From positions 1 through 62,777 of the forward strand of contig JAKOZG010000010.1 of the NCBI GenBank assembly GCA_029780115.1: 62,777 bases of DNA, given 5' to 3'. Of the stretch, positions 43,853 through 53,388 are shown piece after piece. A program made the position numbers and the translations under genes. The stretch's first letter is position 1. Each line of letters starts with the position of its first letter. Source of the stretch: Thermotogota bacterium. GTDB taxonomy: Bacteria; Thermotogota; Thermotogae; Petrotogales; Petrotogaceae. A model generated the notes under the pieces. It made no database searches. It was not told the DNA's origin and worked only from the letters and a program-made list of their open reading frames with translations.

Positions 43853-45418
43853 TTATCTCAACAATTGTAAAACGTTTTGAGGAATCATATTTGATTGAGC
43901 TAACATCGCATTCGCTGATTGTAACAGTATCTGTTGCTTTGTAAATTCCATTATCTCTTTTGCCATATCTGCATCTCTGATTCTGCTTTCGGCGGCTGTT
44001 AGGTTTTCTGCTGCAACTCCTAGGTTGGATATGGTGTGTTCTAGTCTGTTTTGAACAGCTCCTATCTTTGCTCGAGCGCTACTTACCTTATGTATTGCAG
44101 CATCTATTACCATCACGGTTCTTTCTGCACTGTTTTGATCTGTAACTTTAAGTGAATCATTAGTAAGTCCCAATGCGGCCGCTCTCATATCGTCAAGCCC
44201 TGCAACCATGTTTTGACCTTCATTAGCACCAATCTGGAATATAAGTGAGGTGTCTTCATACCACCTTTCTTCGGCTCTAACTACACCACTGTCGACTACT
44301 TCTTCCATTGGTTGAGCTCCACCAAATGAGTTAATGTCATAGACAGAAGTATCCCAATGGAAAATTAAACCTTTCGTATCATCGGGAGAACTTAGAACAA
44401 AACCCGTAGTATTACTAGTTATTTCAAGATCATTATTTCCAATGTATCCCACACCACTGTCAAAATCATAAATTACACTTGTGCTGAGACCACTTTCGTC
44501 AAAAAAGTTTATTCTTACATCTAATGGGCTAGTACCCTCATCTCTAAATTGTCCAACTTCTACAACATAAGAACCTTCTTTAACATCATTAAATTCAAAT
44601 TTGTCATCTTTTGCAATACTGACTTTGATGCCTTGTAGCTGGACTTTAATACTGTTAGCGCCCAATGCGGCACTAACATCGGAAAGTACAAATTCAAATT
44701 TTAAATCTCCAACAGTTTCTGTTTTTACAACATTACTGCTATTATCTCCGATAGTAGCGAATGATATAGTAAATGAGCTTCCTTCAAAAGATACAATAAT
44801 TTGAGTATTAGTACTAACTTTCACACTAATTGCGGCATTATTAAAATTAGGAAGAGCGACAACTTTTTCACTATTCATCGAAATTTCTATTTCTTTATTA
44901 ACCAATTCCAGTTCTTTCAAAGATCCATTTTGCAAAGCTTGTAAATCAAAGTTTCCACCAGTAACTACTTTAACGTCTGCTTCTGGTCTGAAGCTTTCTA
45001 TCTTACCGTCAAGTAGTTTCATGGTGTTGAATTCTGTAGTTCTTGCTATTCTGTCTATTTCTTCTCTTAATTGATCTATTTCTGCCTGTATCTGGTTTCT
45101 ATCTACGTTTGTGTTTGTGTCTGTCGCTGCTTGTACTGCTAGTTCTCTCATTCTTTGAAGTATTGAGTGTGTCTCTGTTAATGCTCCTTCTGCGGTTTGT
45201 ATTAAAGATATTGCGTCTTGTGCGTTCTTAACTGCCATGTCTAGACCTTTAATTTGACCTCTCATTTTTTCAGAGATTGCTAGTCCTGCTGCATCGTCTC
45301 CTGCTCTGTTGATCCTTAATCCTGAAGATAGTTTTTCAAGTGTTTTACCCATAGATGAGTTTACTTGGTCTAAAGACCTCCAAGCGTTTAAAGCACTGAT
45401 GTTATGGTTAATTCGCAT
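43853..45418 (-). CDS. fliC: Flagellin
   Basis: The 521-residue protein has the conserved N-terminal D0/D1 region ([37 protein letters not shown]) and the C-terminal D1/D0 region ([33 protein letters not shown]). A variable middle of about 270 residues forms the exposed domain. It is the filament subunit, exported by the flagellar secretion system. GGAGGTG precedes the ATG; a near-perfect sigma-28 promoter lies 85-111 bp upstream and a strong terminator follows, so it is a single-gene transcript of the late flagellar class. Identification is firm. Confidence 0.97.
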   Translation of the reverse strand: MRINHNISALNAWRSLDQVNSSMGKTLEKLSSGLRINRAGDDAAGLAISEKMRGQIKGLDMAVKNAQDAISLIQTAEGALTETHSILQRMRELAVQAATDTNTNVDRNQIQAEIDQLREEIDRIARTTEFNTMKLLDGKIESFRPEADVKVVTGGNFDLQALQNGSLKELELVNKEIEISMNSEKVVALPNFNNAAISVKVSTNTQIIVSFEGSSFTISFATIGDNSSNVVKTETVGDLKFEFVLSDVSAALGANSIKVQLQGIKVSIAKDDKFEFNDVKEGSYVVEVGQFRDEGTSPLDVRINFFDESGLSTSVIYDFDSGVGYIGNNDLEITSNTTGFVLSSPDDTKGLIFHWDTSVYDINSFGGAQPMEEVVDSGVVRAEERWYEDTSLIFQIGANEGQNMVAGLDDMRAAALGLTNDSLKVTDQNSAERTVMVIDAAIHKVSSARAKIGAVQNRLEHTISNLGVAAENLTAAESRIRDADMAKEIMEFTKQQILLQSANAMLAQSNMIPQNVLQLLR

Positions 45419-45474
45419 AGTCTTTTACACCTCCGTGTGATTTTTTGTTTTTTGCCCTTCCGTGGGCTGGTTTT

Positions 45475-45490
45475 TCTCTAGCGCTAGAGA
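45475..45490. promoter_or_regulatory. Perfect palindrome at the start of the flagellin mRNA
   Basis: TCTCTAGCGCTAGAGA lies just downstream of the sigma-28 -10 box, so the transcript would carry it within about 5-20 nt of its 5' end, where such stems protect mRNA. As DNA it could also be an operator. Confidence 0.6.
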
Positions 45491-45502
45491 TTTTCATTAT
45501 TA

Positions 45503-45529
45503 TTATCGGAGTTATTTTGGGAAACTTTA
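45503..45529 (-). promoter_or_regulatory. Sigma-28 (FliA/SigD) flagellin promoter
   Basis: On the minus strand TAAAGTTT (45529-45522), an exact 11-bp spacer and TCCGATAA (45510-45503), against a consensus of TAAAGTTT-N11-GCCGATAA. Confidence 0.92.
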
Positions 45530-45562
45530 ATGGGATTGTTTGTGAAGTAAAGTTGGTTATGT

Positions 45563-45722
45563 TGCAGGGCTATCGCCCTGCTTTGATTAAAGAGGTGTAG
45601 AGACGCCCTATACGGGCGTCTCATGAATTTGATTATGGTTTAAAAACATAAATACGAGACGCGCATATAGCACGTCTCTACAGAAAATCAATAAACAAGA
45701 CGCACGTGTAGCACTTCTCTAC
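45563..45722. repeat. Family A fragment and three family B repeats
   Basis: CAGGGCTATCGCCCTG (about 45565-45580) is followed by family B cores at 45598-45622 (GTAGAGACGCCCTATACGGGCGTCTC in compact form), 45656-45681 and 45698-45722 (degenerate). These lie in the 547-bp gap between flagellin and the ROK gene. Confidence 0.7.
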
Positions 45723-45806
45723 ATGGGCTTAGAATCGGGGTTTGAGGGATTTTATGTCTTTCTTTCTGCCTGATAGAAAGTAAGTGGTATGAAAAGTAAA
45801 AGAAAA

Positions 45807-45927
45807 AGTTGTTATTTTTTATAAATCGGGCTTATTTGTTTCTCCTTGACTTTTTTCGAGGTTGAAAAAAAGTTTGTTATTTTATACAATGTTTATAGAA
45901 ATATATAAAACTTTGTTATTTCTTTAC
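45807..45927. promoter_or_regulatory. Three direct copies of a TTTGTTATTT-like motif before the ROK gene
   Basis: AGTTGTTATTTTTT (45807), AGTTTGTTATTTTAT (45871) and ACTTTGTTATTTCTT (45910) precede the ROK regulator start at 45966. They could be operator half-sites for that regulator; the motif is simple and AT-rich, so chance is possible. Confidence 0.35.
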
Positions 45928-45965
45928 TAAAGCAAATTATTGTTAACAATTATAGGAGGTTTGTT

Positions 45966-47102
45966 GTGGAGACTGATAATGTTTTAGAGGTTTTTAAAAC
46001 CGTTCAAAAGAAATCTCTCATTTCAAGAACTGAGATAGCTAAGATTACAAAGTTAAGCCCTTCAACTGTGGGAAGGTGTACTCAACGGCTTCTTGACAAA
46101 AACTTTTTTGTAGAAAAAAGGGTAGGTAAGAGTTCTGGTGGAAGGCCTCCAATATTGTTAGATATTAACAGAGAAAACTGTTTTTCTGTTGGGATAGAGG
46201 TAGGAGAGTCGCATATTGATGCAGTTCTTTTGAATTTAGTTAACGAGATAATAGAGAGTATCAGTAAAAGATTTTCAAATCATTTAAGTCCTGATGCGTT
46301 AGCTGATGATATTAAAAATATGATTGATGAACTTATTGTCAAGGCACAAATCTCAGAAGAAGATATTATTAGTGTTGGAGTGGGATTACCCGGAATCGTG
46401 AGCGCTAATCAGAAAAGGTTGTTGTTATCTCCTAATTTAAAGTGGAAAAATGTTGAGATGGCTAGTTTACTTGAAAGTAAGTTGAATAAACCTGTTTTTT
46501 TGGATAATGGGGCAAATTTAATGACTTTTGCTGAGTATCACTTTAACAAATTACCTTCAAATGCTATGGTATTGGGGATTATTGTAGGAAGGGGTATAGG
46601 AACTGGTTTAGTTATTAAAGAAAGTATTTTTAGAGGGGTAAACGGGGCTGCTTTAGAGGCAGGACATTCTGTGATAAAGACAGACGGACCATTGTGTAGT
46701 TGTGGAAGGCGAGGTTGTGCTGAAGCGCTTGCTTCATTACCTAGATTAATTGAGTCATATAACAAGCAAAGTAAAAGTAAAAAAATAGATAATGTCAAAG
46801 AATTAAATGATTTATTTTTGAAAAAAGATAAATTGGCAGTTGAGTTAATAAACGAAGAAGCATATTATCTTTCTGTTTTATCTGCAAACTTAGCAAACAT
46901 TTTCAATCCTTCTCACATTATCATTGGCGGAGAGATTTCTCCAATCTTACCTATCATGATTAAAACAATAAATAATTCTTTTTTAGAACAGGTGTTAATT
47001 ACTAACAGATGTGAACTAATGACTTCGCATTTAAATGAAAAGAGTATAGCCTATGGAGCGGCAATAATGGCTATAGAAAAGGAGATTGAGGAGTATATTT
47101 GA
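45966..47102 (+). CDS. ROK-family transcriptional regulator
   Basis: The 378-residue protein has an N-terminal winged helix (SRTEIAKITKLSPSTVGRCTQRLL) and a ROK sugar-kinase-like domain. The latter shows SVGVGLPGIV, the GRGIGTGLVI phosphate loop region, GHSVIKTDGPLCSCGRRGCAEALAS with the zinc-binding CxCGxxGCxE, and a C-terminal IIIGGEISP. Members such as XylR/NagC bind a sugar and leave their operator. The start is GTG 45966, 5 nt after GGAGGT. It precedes the large sugar-uptake locus on the same strand by 68 bp, so it is the likely local regulator, as repressor or activator. Confidence 0.92.
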   Translation: METDNVLEVFKTVQKKSLISRTEIAKITKLSPSTVGRCTQRLLDKNFFVEKRVGKSSGGRPPILLDINRENCFSVGIEVGESHIDAVLLNLVNEIIESISKRFSNHLSPDALADDIKNMIDELIVKAQISEEDIISVGVGLPGIVSANQKRLLLSPNLKWKNVEMASLLESKLNKPVFLDNGANLMTFAEYHFNKLPSNAMVLGIIVGRGIGTGLVIKESIFRGVNGAALEAGHSVIKTDGPLCSCGRRGCAEALASLPRLIESYNKQSKSKKIDNVKELNDLFLKKDKLAVELINEEAYYLSVLSANLANIFNPSHIIIGGEISPILPIMIKTINNSFLEQVLITNRCELMTSHLNEKSIAYGAAIMAIEKEIEEYI

Positions 47103-47170
47103 TTCAGGGAAAAATATGAATTTAGGTTTTTATGTAAAAAAGAAAAACTACAGTAAAGGGAGGAGTTGTT

Positions 47171-48574
47171 ATGAAGAAAAGCCACAAAATTGGTTTAATG
47201 GTGTTATTGGTGTTGAGTGTGTTTTCTTTGATTGGTTTTGGTGCAACTGATAAAACTAAGTTAAGTGGCAACATTGTGTATGCTGTACGTAGCTGGGACG
47301 TTGAAACTGAACAAAAATTTGTAGAAGAATTCAACAAAGTGTACCCTAATATAAAAGTGCAGATCGTAAGTTTTGACGGAGATTTGAACGAGTATCTCAG
47401 CGCACAAGCGGCTGCTAAAACTTTGCCGGATGTTGTGTATGGATGGGAAAATTTGAACTATCCTATTTCACAAGGTTGGTTGTATCCATTAGATGAATTC
47501 TTGGAAAAAGATGAAGAGATTAAAAATGTAGATCCAAAACTTTTAGAGAGATACAAATTTAACGGAAAGACTTATGCAGTTCCAACTAATTTACAGTTCA
47601 GCGCTGTTATGGTTAACCTAGATTTAGTAGAACAACTAAATATGGATCCTCCATCATACGAATGGACTGTTGATGAGTTTAGAGAATATCTTATTAATGC
47701 AACAACTAATGTATACTCAGGAATAAACCATTTGTGGGGTTTTGAGGAAGTTATGACAGGTATGTTCAGTAAAAATTTACATCAGTTGGCTTATGACCCA
47801 ATAGAACGTAAGTTTAAGTTTACTGAAGGAAGCTGGGTTAGGGCTATTAACTTTCAAAAGAGTCTTAAATCTGTTCCAGGGCTAGTTTCAGATGACCTTA
47901 AAAATGATGAAATAAGAAATGCTGGAGGGCTTGATGATTATCAGAAAAAGTTTGGTAAAGATGCAGATGCTTTAAGGGAAGGAAAAGTGTTGATGGGTTT
48001 TCATGGAACTTGGGATTTAAGCTGGATTAGAACGATGAACTATATGTATGATATGTATCCACTGCCACAAGATCCTAACATTGGATACAGAGAAGCACTA
48101 CATGCAGACCATGCCTTTATGATGTCTACAACTAAGTATCCTGAGGCTGCTTTTGAATTTCTTAAGTGGAGATCATACGGTAGAGACGGTGTTTTGACAA
48201 GATTGAATATCATGAAAAATAAAACGGATGCTGCTGGTAACTTAACCCCTGATTTTATAATCCCTGCAACAAACGATCCAGAGGTTGTCAAATTCTTTAA
48301 ATCTTTAGATTTTGTTCCTGAAGGAGTTAAGTTCATGTATGACAATGTTGATAAGGCTTTTTGGGCAGATTTTTACAAGATAGTACCAGACTGGAGTAAA
48401 GCGCTCGATGAAGTGATTATTCCAAAGAGTGAAGAAGTGAGACAAGGAAAGGTTGAAGCTGCTGCTATAGCTGCTGAACTTGAAACTAGAGCCAACCAAA
48501 TAATTCAAAACGCTTGGAAAATTTTTGATTCCCAGATTGTTGAGGTACAAAAGAATTTTAAACCAACTCATTAA
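47171..48574 (+). CDS. Family 1 sugar-binding protein
   Basis: The 467-residue protein has a signal peptide (HKIGLMVLLVLSVFSLIGFG) and the layout of sugar-binding proteins: WDVETEQKFVEEFNKVYPNIKV, AAAKTLPDVVYGW and KTYAVPTNLQFSAVMVNLDLVEQ. GGGAGGAG precedes the ATG. A good terminator follows, so it will be made in excess over the following genes. It may serve either of the two permease pairs downstream. A second, much larger binding protein is encoded next to it, which is unusual and suggests two related substrates or two stages of capture. Confidence 0.88.
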   Translation: MKKSHKIGLMVLLVLSVFSLIGFGATDKTKLSGNIVYAVRSWDVETEQKFVEEFNKVYPNIKVQIVSFDGDLNEYLSAQAAAKTLPDVVYGWENLNYPISQGWLYPLDEFLEKDEEIKNVDPKLLERYKFNGKTYAVPTNLQFSAVMVNLDLVEQLNMDPPSYEWTVDEFREYLINATTNVYSGINHLWGFEEVMTGMFSKNLHQLAYDPIERKFKFTEGSWVRAINFQKSLKSVPGLVSDDLKNDEIRNAGGLDDYQKKFGKDADALREGKVLMGFHGTWDLSWIRTMNYMYDMYPLPQDPNIGYREALHADHAFMMSTTKYPEAAFEFLKWRSYGRDGVLTRLNIMKNKTDAAGNLTPDFIIPATNDPEVVKFFKSLDFVPEGVKFMYDNVDKAFWADFYKIVPDWSKALDEVIIPKSEEVRQGKVEAAAIAAELETRANQIIQNAWKIFDSQIVEVQKNFKPTH

Positions 48575-48606
48575 TTGTTTGTTTTAACTGCTCTTGCTTG
48601 CTTTTT

Positions 48607-48640
48607 GGTACTTTAGGGGTTCTCCCTAAAGTACCTTTTT
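48607..48640 (+). terminator. Terminator after the binding-protein gene
   Basis: GGTACTTTAGGG-GTTCT-CCCTAAAGTACC followed by TTTTT. Located inside the locus, it probably reduces transcription of the genes that follow. Confidence 0.85.
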
Positions 48641-48716
48641 ATAAAATGAGGGGGTTTTTTAAGTTTTTTGGAGTTGTATGTAATTATACAGCGATACAGT
48701 GGAGGTCTTTTAGGCT

Positions 48717-51572
48717 ATGTTTTCTAAAGCGATAAAATCTTTGTTTTTACTATTCATATTTGTCTTTTCATTTGTTTCCGTATTTGCAAGTTCATATGTA
48801 GATAAATGGATTTCATACAACAAAAACAACGTTGTTCAAATTGTTTTATTTGAAGATTTTAAAATTCTTTCAGGCTTAGGATTTGAATACACTCCTGAAG
48901 GTTTAGTATTACCTATTGATGGGGTAGTTGAGATATCTTTTGATGTGCCTGAAAATGGTTTATATTTAATAATATTACATTACATGATAGATAGTGACAA
49001 GGTTTTAACAAGTAGGATGTCTATGTTTTGGGATAATAACGAGCTAACTGTTCCTCTTCCTGCATTATGGACTGATGAAACAAAGGACTATCCAACAGAT
49101 AGATATGGAAACGAAGTGGTTCCAAGGCAAGTTATGGTAAAACAATTTCATAGTGAGTACGTGAGAGATTATGGAAGCTTGTCTGCTGCACCTTATGTTT
49201 TTGAATTTGAAAAAGGTAGGCAGAATATTAAACTAAAAAACGAATCTCAGTCTGTAATATTAAACAGTGTGATGCTAGTTAAGTACGAAAGAGCTCAAAC
49301 TTATGAAGAGTATTTCTTGAATGTGCCAAATAGTAAGGTTAGTGGAGAGATTGAGCCAATTGAAGCTGAAGATTACTTAGTTAAGTCTGATTCGTTTATA
49401 CGACCTGGAAACCAGCAAGACCCTTCTTTGCATCCATATGAAACGGTGTCAAGAAAACTGAATATTATAGACGGAAACTCTTGGGATCAAGTTGGACAAA
49501 AGGTTATGTGGGAATTTGATGTACCTGAAGATGGTATTTATTACTTTGCTTTCAGATACTCACAGTCGATTAACGACGGGATTTCTGTGTTTAGAAATGT
49601 TTATATAGACGGTGAAATAATATTTTCTGAATTGATGAGTTATATGTTCCCGTATACTGGGTTACGGTACAAGAATGTATTTCTAGAAGAAAAAAATAGT
49701 GGAGAACCATTTGGGATATGGTTAAAAAAGGGGACACATACAATTTCTTTAGAGGTTGATGGAACTCCTTTAGACGATGTTATTAACGAACTTAGAAATT
49801 TAATCTTTGAAATTAATCAATCAGGACTAGAGATAAAAAAATTAACAGGCGGAGTTGTAGATAAAAACAGGAAATGGGATATAGAACTATATTTACCAGA
49901 TATTGTTACAAAATTTGAAGGTTGGGCAAATAAATTAGATGATATATACAATGAGATTGAGGCATTTTTTGGTCAGACCCCTGCTTCAATAATTAATCTT
50001 AAGATTGCTGCCAAAAATATAAGAGACCTTGCAAAAGAACCCGATAAAATACCGATTAGGTTGAATAAACTGAGTGAAGGTTTTTCTTCTGCGTCTAACT
50101 TGATTTCTGAAACGATCGATGTACTCTCAACTCAACCGTTAAATCTGGATAGAATTTATGTATTAAACTCACCAGTCTTACCAGATGATGAAGTAGGTTT
50201 TTTAACTAGGTTTATGGAAGGGTTGAAACGATTTGTTTTTTCTTTCTTTCCACAGAATAAGGAGTATATGGCTGTAAGTGATAAGAAATCTGATGAGCTT
50301 TTGGTTTGGGTTAATAGGCCAATACAATACGTTGAAATGCTTCAACAAATGACAGACTCTGATTTTACTTCAAAAACAGGTATAAGTGTGAGGTTTTCTG
50401 TTATGCCTAATGAACAAAAACTAATCCTAGCAAATGCTGCAAATATAAGTCCTGATTTGGCTTTGGGAATAAGCAACTACATTCCGTATGATCTAGCTAT
50501 CAGAGGAGCGGTCTTTGATTTAACGGAGTTTGACGATTTTTGGGAGTATATAAGTAGAGAGTACAATTTGGAGACTTTGATCCCCTTTTATGTAGATGGA
50601 AAGGTTTATGGAGTTACTGAGACTCAAGATTTTTATGTCCTGTTCTATAGGAAGGATATATTAGAAAGTTTGAACTTGGAGGTACCTCAAACTTGGGATG
50701 AAGTACAAATAGCGATGTCAACCCTTTATAGAAATTCTATGAACTTTTATTTGCCAATGGCTGGATGGACAGGCCTAAAACCTTTTTACACTACTGTTCC
50801 TTTTATCTATCAAAGTGGAGGAAGGTTGTATACTGATGATGGTTTAAGAACAGCCATAAACGAAGAAAATTCAATTAAGGGTTTTGAAATAATGACTAAA
50901 CTTTTTACTATTTATAGTGTCTCTCAAAGTGTTCCCAATTTTTATAACGAGTTTAGATACGGCAGAATTCCTATGGGTGTTTCTAACTTTACAACTTATG
51001 TAATGCTTATGACTGCCGCCCCTGAAATAGCAAGTCAGTGGGACATAGCTTTATCTCCAGGGGTTAAAGATGAGAATGGTGAAATATTTAGATACCAAGT
51101 TGGTAGTGACAGGGCAGATGTGCTATTTTCTAACAGCACCAAAAAAGAAGAGGCTTGGGAATTTCTGAAGTGGTGGCTTTCAAAGGATACCCAGGTCGAG
51201 TATGCATATAGAATGCAGACGAGATATGGACCAGAATATATGTGGAACACAGCTAACATGGCTGCATTTGAGGAGTTATCTTTCCCTGATAATCATAAAA
51301 AGGTTATTTTAGAGCAATGGAATTGGATAAAGGAAATCCCAAGACACCCTGCGGGATATATGTTAGAGCGAGAGATAAGTAACGCATGGACGGATGTTGT
51401 CATGAAGGGAGAGGGAATCAGAATAGCTGTCGATAAGGCTGCGATTACTATAAATAGGGAGATAATCCGAAAGATGGAGGAATTCGGCTATATCGAAGAT
51501 GGTAAAGTAGTTAAAACTTATCAGATTCCTTCAATTGAAAATATTAAGGCTGAGGTGGAAAAGAGTAAATGA
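48717..51572 (+). CDS. Giant modular binding protein: two CBM-like domains, helical linker, family 1 solute-binding domain
   Basis: The 951-residue protein has a signal peptide ([17 protein letters not shown]). Two beta-rich domains follow at about 30-200 and 210-360; the second has [18 protein letters not shown] and [13 protein letters not shown], typical of CBM6/CBM35-like galactose-binding folds. Residues about 375-500 are helical. The last 430 residues form an extracellular solute-binding domain ([55 protein letters not shown]). Usual binding proteins are half this length. It could hold a polymer or surface-bound glycan and pass it to the permeases encoded directly after it (4-bp overlap). 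Confidence 0.8.
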   Translation: MFSKAIKSLFLLFIFVFSFVSVFASSYVDKWISYNKNNVVQIVLFEDFKILSGLGFEYTPEGLVLPIDGVVEISFDVPENGLYLIILHYMIDSDKVLTSRMSMFWDNNELTVPLPALWTDETKDYPTDRYGNEVVPRQVMVKQFHSEYVRDYGSLSAAPYVFEFEKGRQNIKLKNESQSVILNSVMLVKYERAQTYEEYFLNVPNSKVSGEIEPIEAEDYLVKSDSFIRPGNQQDPSLHPYETVSRKLNIIDGNSWDQVGQKVMWEFDVPEDGIYYFAFRYSQSINDGISVFRNVYIDGEIIFSELMSYMFPYTGLRYKNVFLEEKNSGEPFGIWLKKGTHTISLEVDGTPLDDVINELRNLIFEINQSGLEIKKLTGGVVDKNRKWDIELYLPDIVTKFEGWANKLDDIYNEIEAFFGQTPASIINLKIAAKNIRDLAKEPDKIPIRLNKLSEGFSSASNLISETIDVLSTQPLNLDRIYVLNSPVLPDDEVGFLTRFMEGLKRFVFSFFPQNKEYMAVSDKKSDELLVWVNRPIQYVEMLQQMTDSDFTSKTGISVRFSVMPNEQKLILANAANISPDLALGISNYIPYDLAIRGAVFDLTEFDDFWEYISREYNLETLIPFYVDGKVYGVTETQDFYVLFYRKDILESLNLEVPQTWDEVQIAMSTLYRNSMNFYLPMAGWTGLKPFYTTVPFIYQSGGRLYTDDGLRTAINEENSIKGFEIMTKLFTIYSVSQSVPNFYNEFRYGRIPMGVSNFTTYVMLMTAAPEIASQWDIALSPGVKDENGEIFRYQVGSDRADVLFSNSTKKEEAWEFLKWWLSKDTQVEYAYRMQTRYGPEYMWNTANMAAFEELSFPDNHKKVILEQWNWIKEIPRHPAGYMLEREISNAWTDVVMKGEGIRIAVDKAAITINREIIRKMEEFGYIEDGKVVKTYQIPSIENIKAEVEKSK

Positions 51573-52468
51573 AAGTAAAACAGAAGTTTATTAATCGAAA
51601 TTCTCATTGGGTTTTACTATCGCCTTATATAATACTGTTTTGTCTTTTTATACTAATACCAGTAATTAGTGCAGTTGTACTATCTTTTACCTACTTTAAT
51701 GCAGTACAACCACCTAAATTTATTGGCTTAAAAAACTACATTTCATTACTAACGCAAGATACTGTATTTATGCAAAAGGTTCTTCCAAATACTATAAAAT
51801 ACGCACTAATTGTTGGGCCTGGTGGTTATATTCTTTCATTTATCTTTGCGTGGATGCTTGCACAGATACCAAAGATACCAAGAACAATTATTGCAATACT
51901 CATTTATCTTCCTTCTATGACATCAGGAGTTATGATGAGTACGATTTGGAGCATCATTTTTTCTGGTAACCAACTTGGATATTTAAATAGTTTTTTGATA
52001 GAAATTGGTATGATCACAGAGCCGATTCAATGGTTACAGTCTCCAGAGTATTTGATGACAATTGTTATTATTGTTGCTCTTTGGAGTAGTATGGGGGTAG
52101 GATTTTTGGCTATGCTTGCTGGGGTGTTAAATGTAAATGAAGAGTTGTACGATGCTGCATATATTGATGGTGTAAGTAATAGGTTCCAGGAAATTATTTA
52201 TGTGACTATTCCTTCTATGAAACCTCAGATGCTTTTTGGCGCAGTAATGGCAATTGTTAACACTTTTACAACAAGTGGTTTGGGTGTTGCATTATCTGGG
52301 TCAAATCCCACTCCTCAATACGCTGCTCAATTGATAGTTAATCATATAGAAGATTATGGGTTTATCAGGTATGAGATGGGATATGCTGCTGCGGCTTCTG
52401 TTGTTCTTTTAGTTATTGTTTGGATAGCTTCTAGATTTTCTTGGAGTTTGTTTGGGGAAAAGGATTGA
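51569..52468 (+). CDS. Sugar ABC transporter permease (MalF-like), pair 1
   Basis: The 299-residue protein has six membrane segments, [15 protein letters not shown] near the start and the EAA loop [26 protein letters not shown]. Its ATG overlaps the stop of the giant binding protein, which ties the two as partners. The MalG-like partner follows after 18 bp. No ATPase is encoded in the locus. Confidence 0.9.
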   Translation: MKVKQKFINRNSHWVLLSPYIILFCLFILIPVISAVVLSFTYFNAVQPPKFIGLKNYISLLTQDTVFMQKVLPNTIKYALIVGPGGYILSFIFAWMLAQIPKIPRTIIAILIYLPSMTSGVMMSTIWSIIFSGNQLGYLNSFLIEIGMITEPIQWLQSPEYLMTIVIIVALWSSMGVGFLAMLAGVLNVNEELYDAAYIDGVSNRFQEIIYVTIPSMKPQMLFGAVMAIVNTFTTSGLGVALSGSNPTPQYAAQLIVNHIEDYGFIRYEMGYAAAASVVLLVIVWIASRFSWSLFGEKD

Positions 52469-52486
52469 AGATTGAGGTGATTGTTA

Positions 52487-53362
52487 ATGGCAAGTTTGAA
52501 ATCTAGACGTATAAACCCTGATAAATTTCATAAAAGTCAGTTGAAGTTTTATGCAATTTTGATACCTGTGAGTGCTTTTATGGTTTTACCTATTCTATTT
52601 ATAATATTTCATGCATTTAAACCGATAGACGAACTTTTTGCTTATCCTCCAAGATTTTTTACCACAAGACCTACTTTGGATAATTTCAAACGATTGTTTA
52701 CTGCAACCACCGAGTCTAATGTACCTGTCTCAAGGTATCTTTTTAATAGCGTCGTTTCGACATTGTTCACTGTTTTGTTTACCCTTTGGGTAACGGCGTC
52801 TGCGGGGTATGTTCTTTCAAAAAAGAATTTCAAGGGTAAGGATACCTTGTTTACAATAAACACACTTGCTCTTATGTTTGTTCCGGTGGCTGTTAGTATT
52901 CCCAGATTTTTAGTGATCGTTAAACTTGGGCTCATAGACAATTTTTTTGCTCATATTCTTCCTTTGTTGGCTATGCCTGTTGGGCTTTTTTTAGTTAAAC
53001 AGTTTATAGATCAGATCCCTGATTCATTAATTGAGGCTGCAAAGATTGACGGGGCTTCAGATTACTATATTTTAATGAAGATAATCATTCCACTTATAAA
53101 ACCAGCGTTATCAACGGTTGCAATACTTGCGTTTCAAACATCTTGGAACAGTATAGAATCGTCTGCCATGTTTATTAACGATGAGTCTTTAAAAACTTTT
53201 GCATTTTACATGAATACGCTTGTTTCAACTACAGGAAATACTGTTGCTGGTCAAGGAATGGCTGCTGCGGCCTCTTTGATAATGTTTTTACCAAATCTTA
53301 TTCTTTTCATAATTCTTCAGTCAAGAGTTATGGACACGATGATGTATTCAGGTCTCAAGTGA
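52487..53362 (+). CDS. Sugar ABC transporter permease (MalG-like), pair 1
   Basis: A protein of about 291 residues with six membrane segments and the EAA loop [26 protein letters not shown] chose ATG 52487, 6 nt after GAGGTGA; the upstream TTG at 52481 directly abuts that site. It completes the first permease pair, downstream of the giant binding protein. The Yip1-type membrane protein gene follows after 26 bp. Confidence 0.9.
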   Translation: MASLKSRRINPDKFHKSQLKFYAILIPVSAFMVLPILFIIFHAFKPIDELFAYPPRFFTTRPTLDNFKRLFTATTESNVPVSRYLFNSVVSTLFTVLFTLWVTASAGYVLSKKNFKGKDTLFTINTLALMFVPVAVSIPRFLVIVKLGLIDNFFAHILPLLAMPVGLFLVKQFIDQIPDSLIEAAKIDGASDYYILMKIIIPLIKPALSTVAILAFQTSWNSIESSAMFINDESLKTFAFYMNTLVSTTGNTVAGQGMAAAASLIMFLPNLILFIILQSRVMDTMMYSGLK

Positions 53363-53388
53363 TTTCTTGACGTTTTGGAGGATATTAT

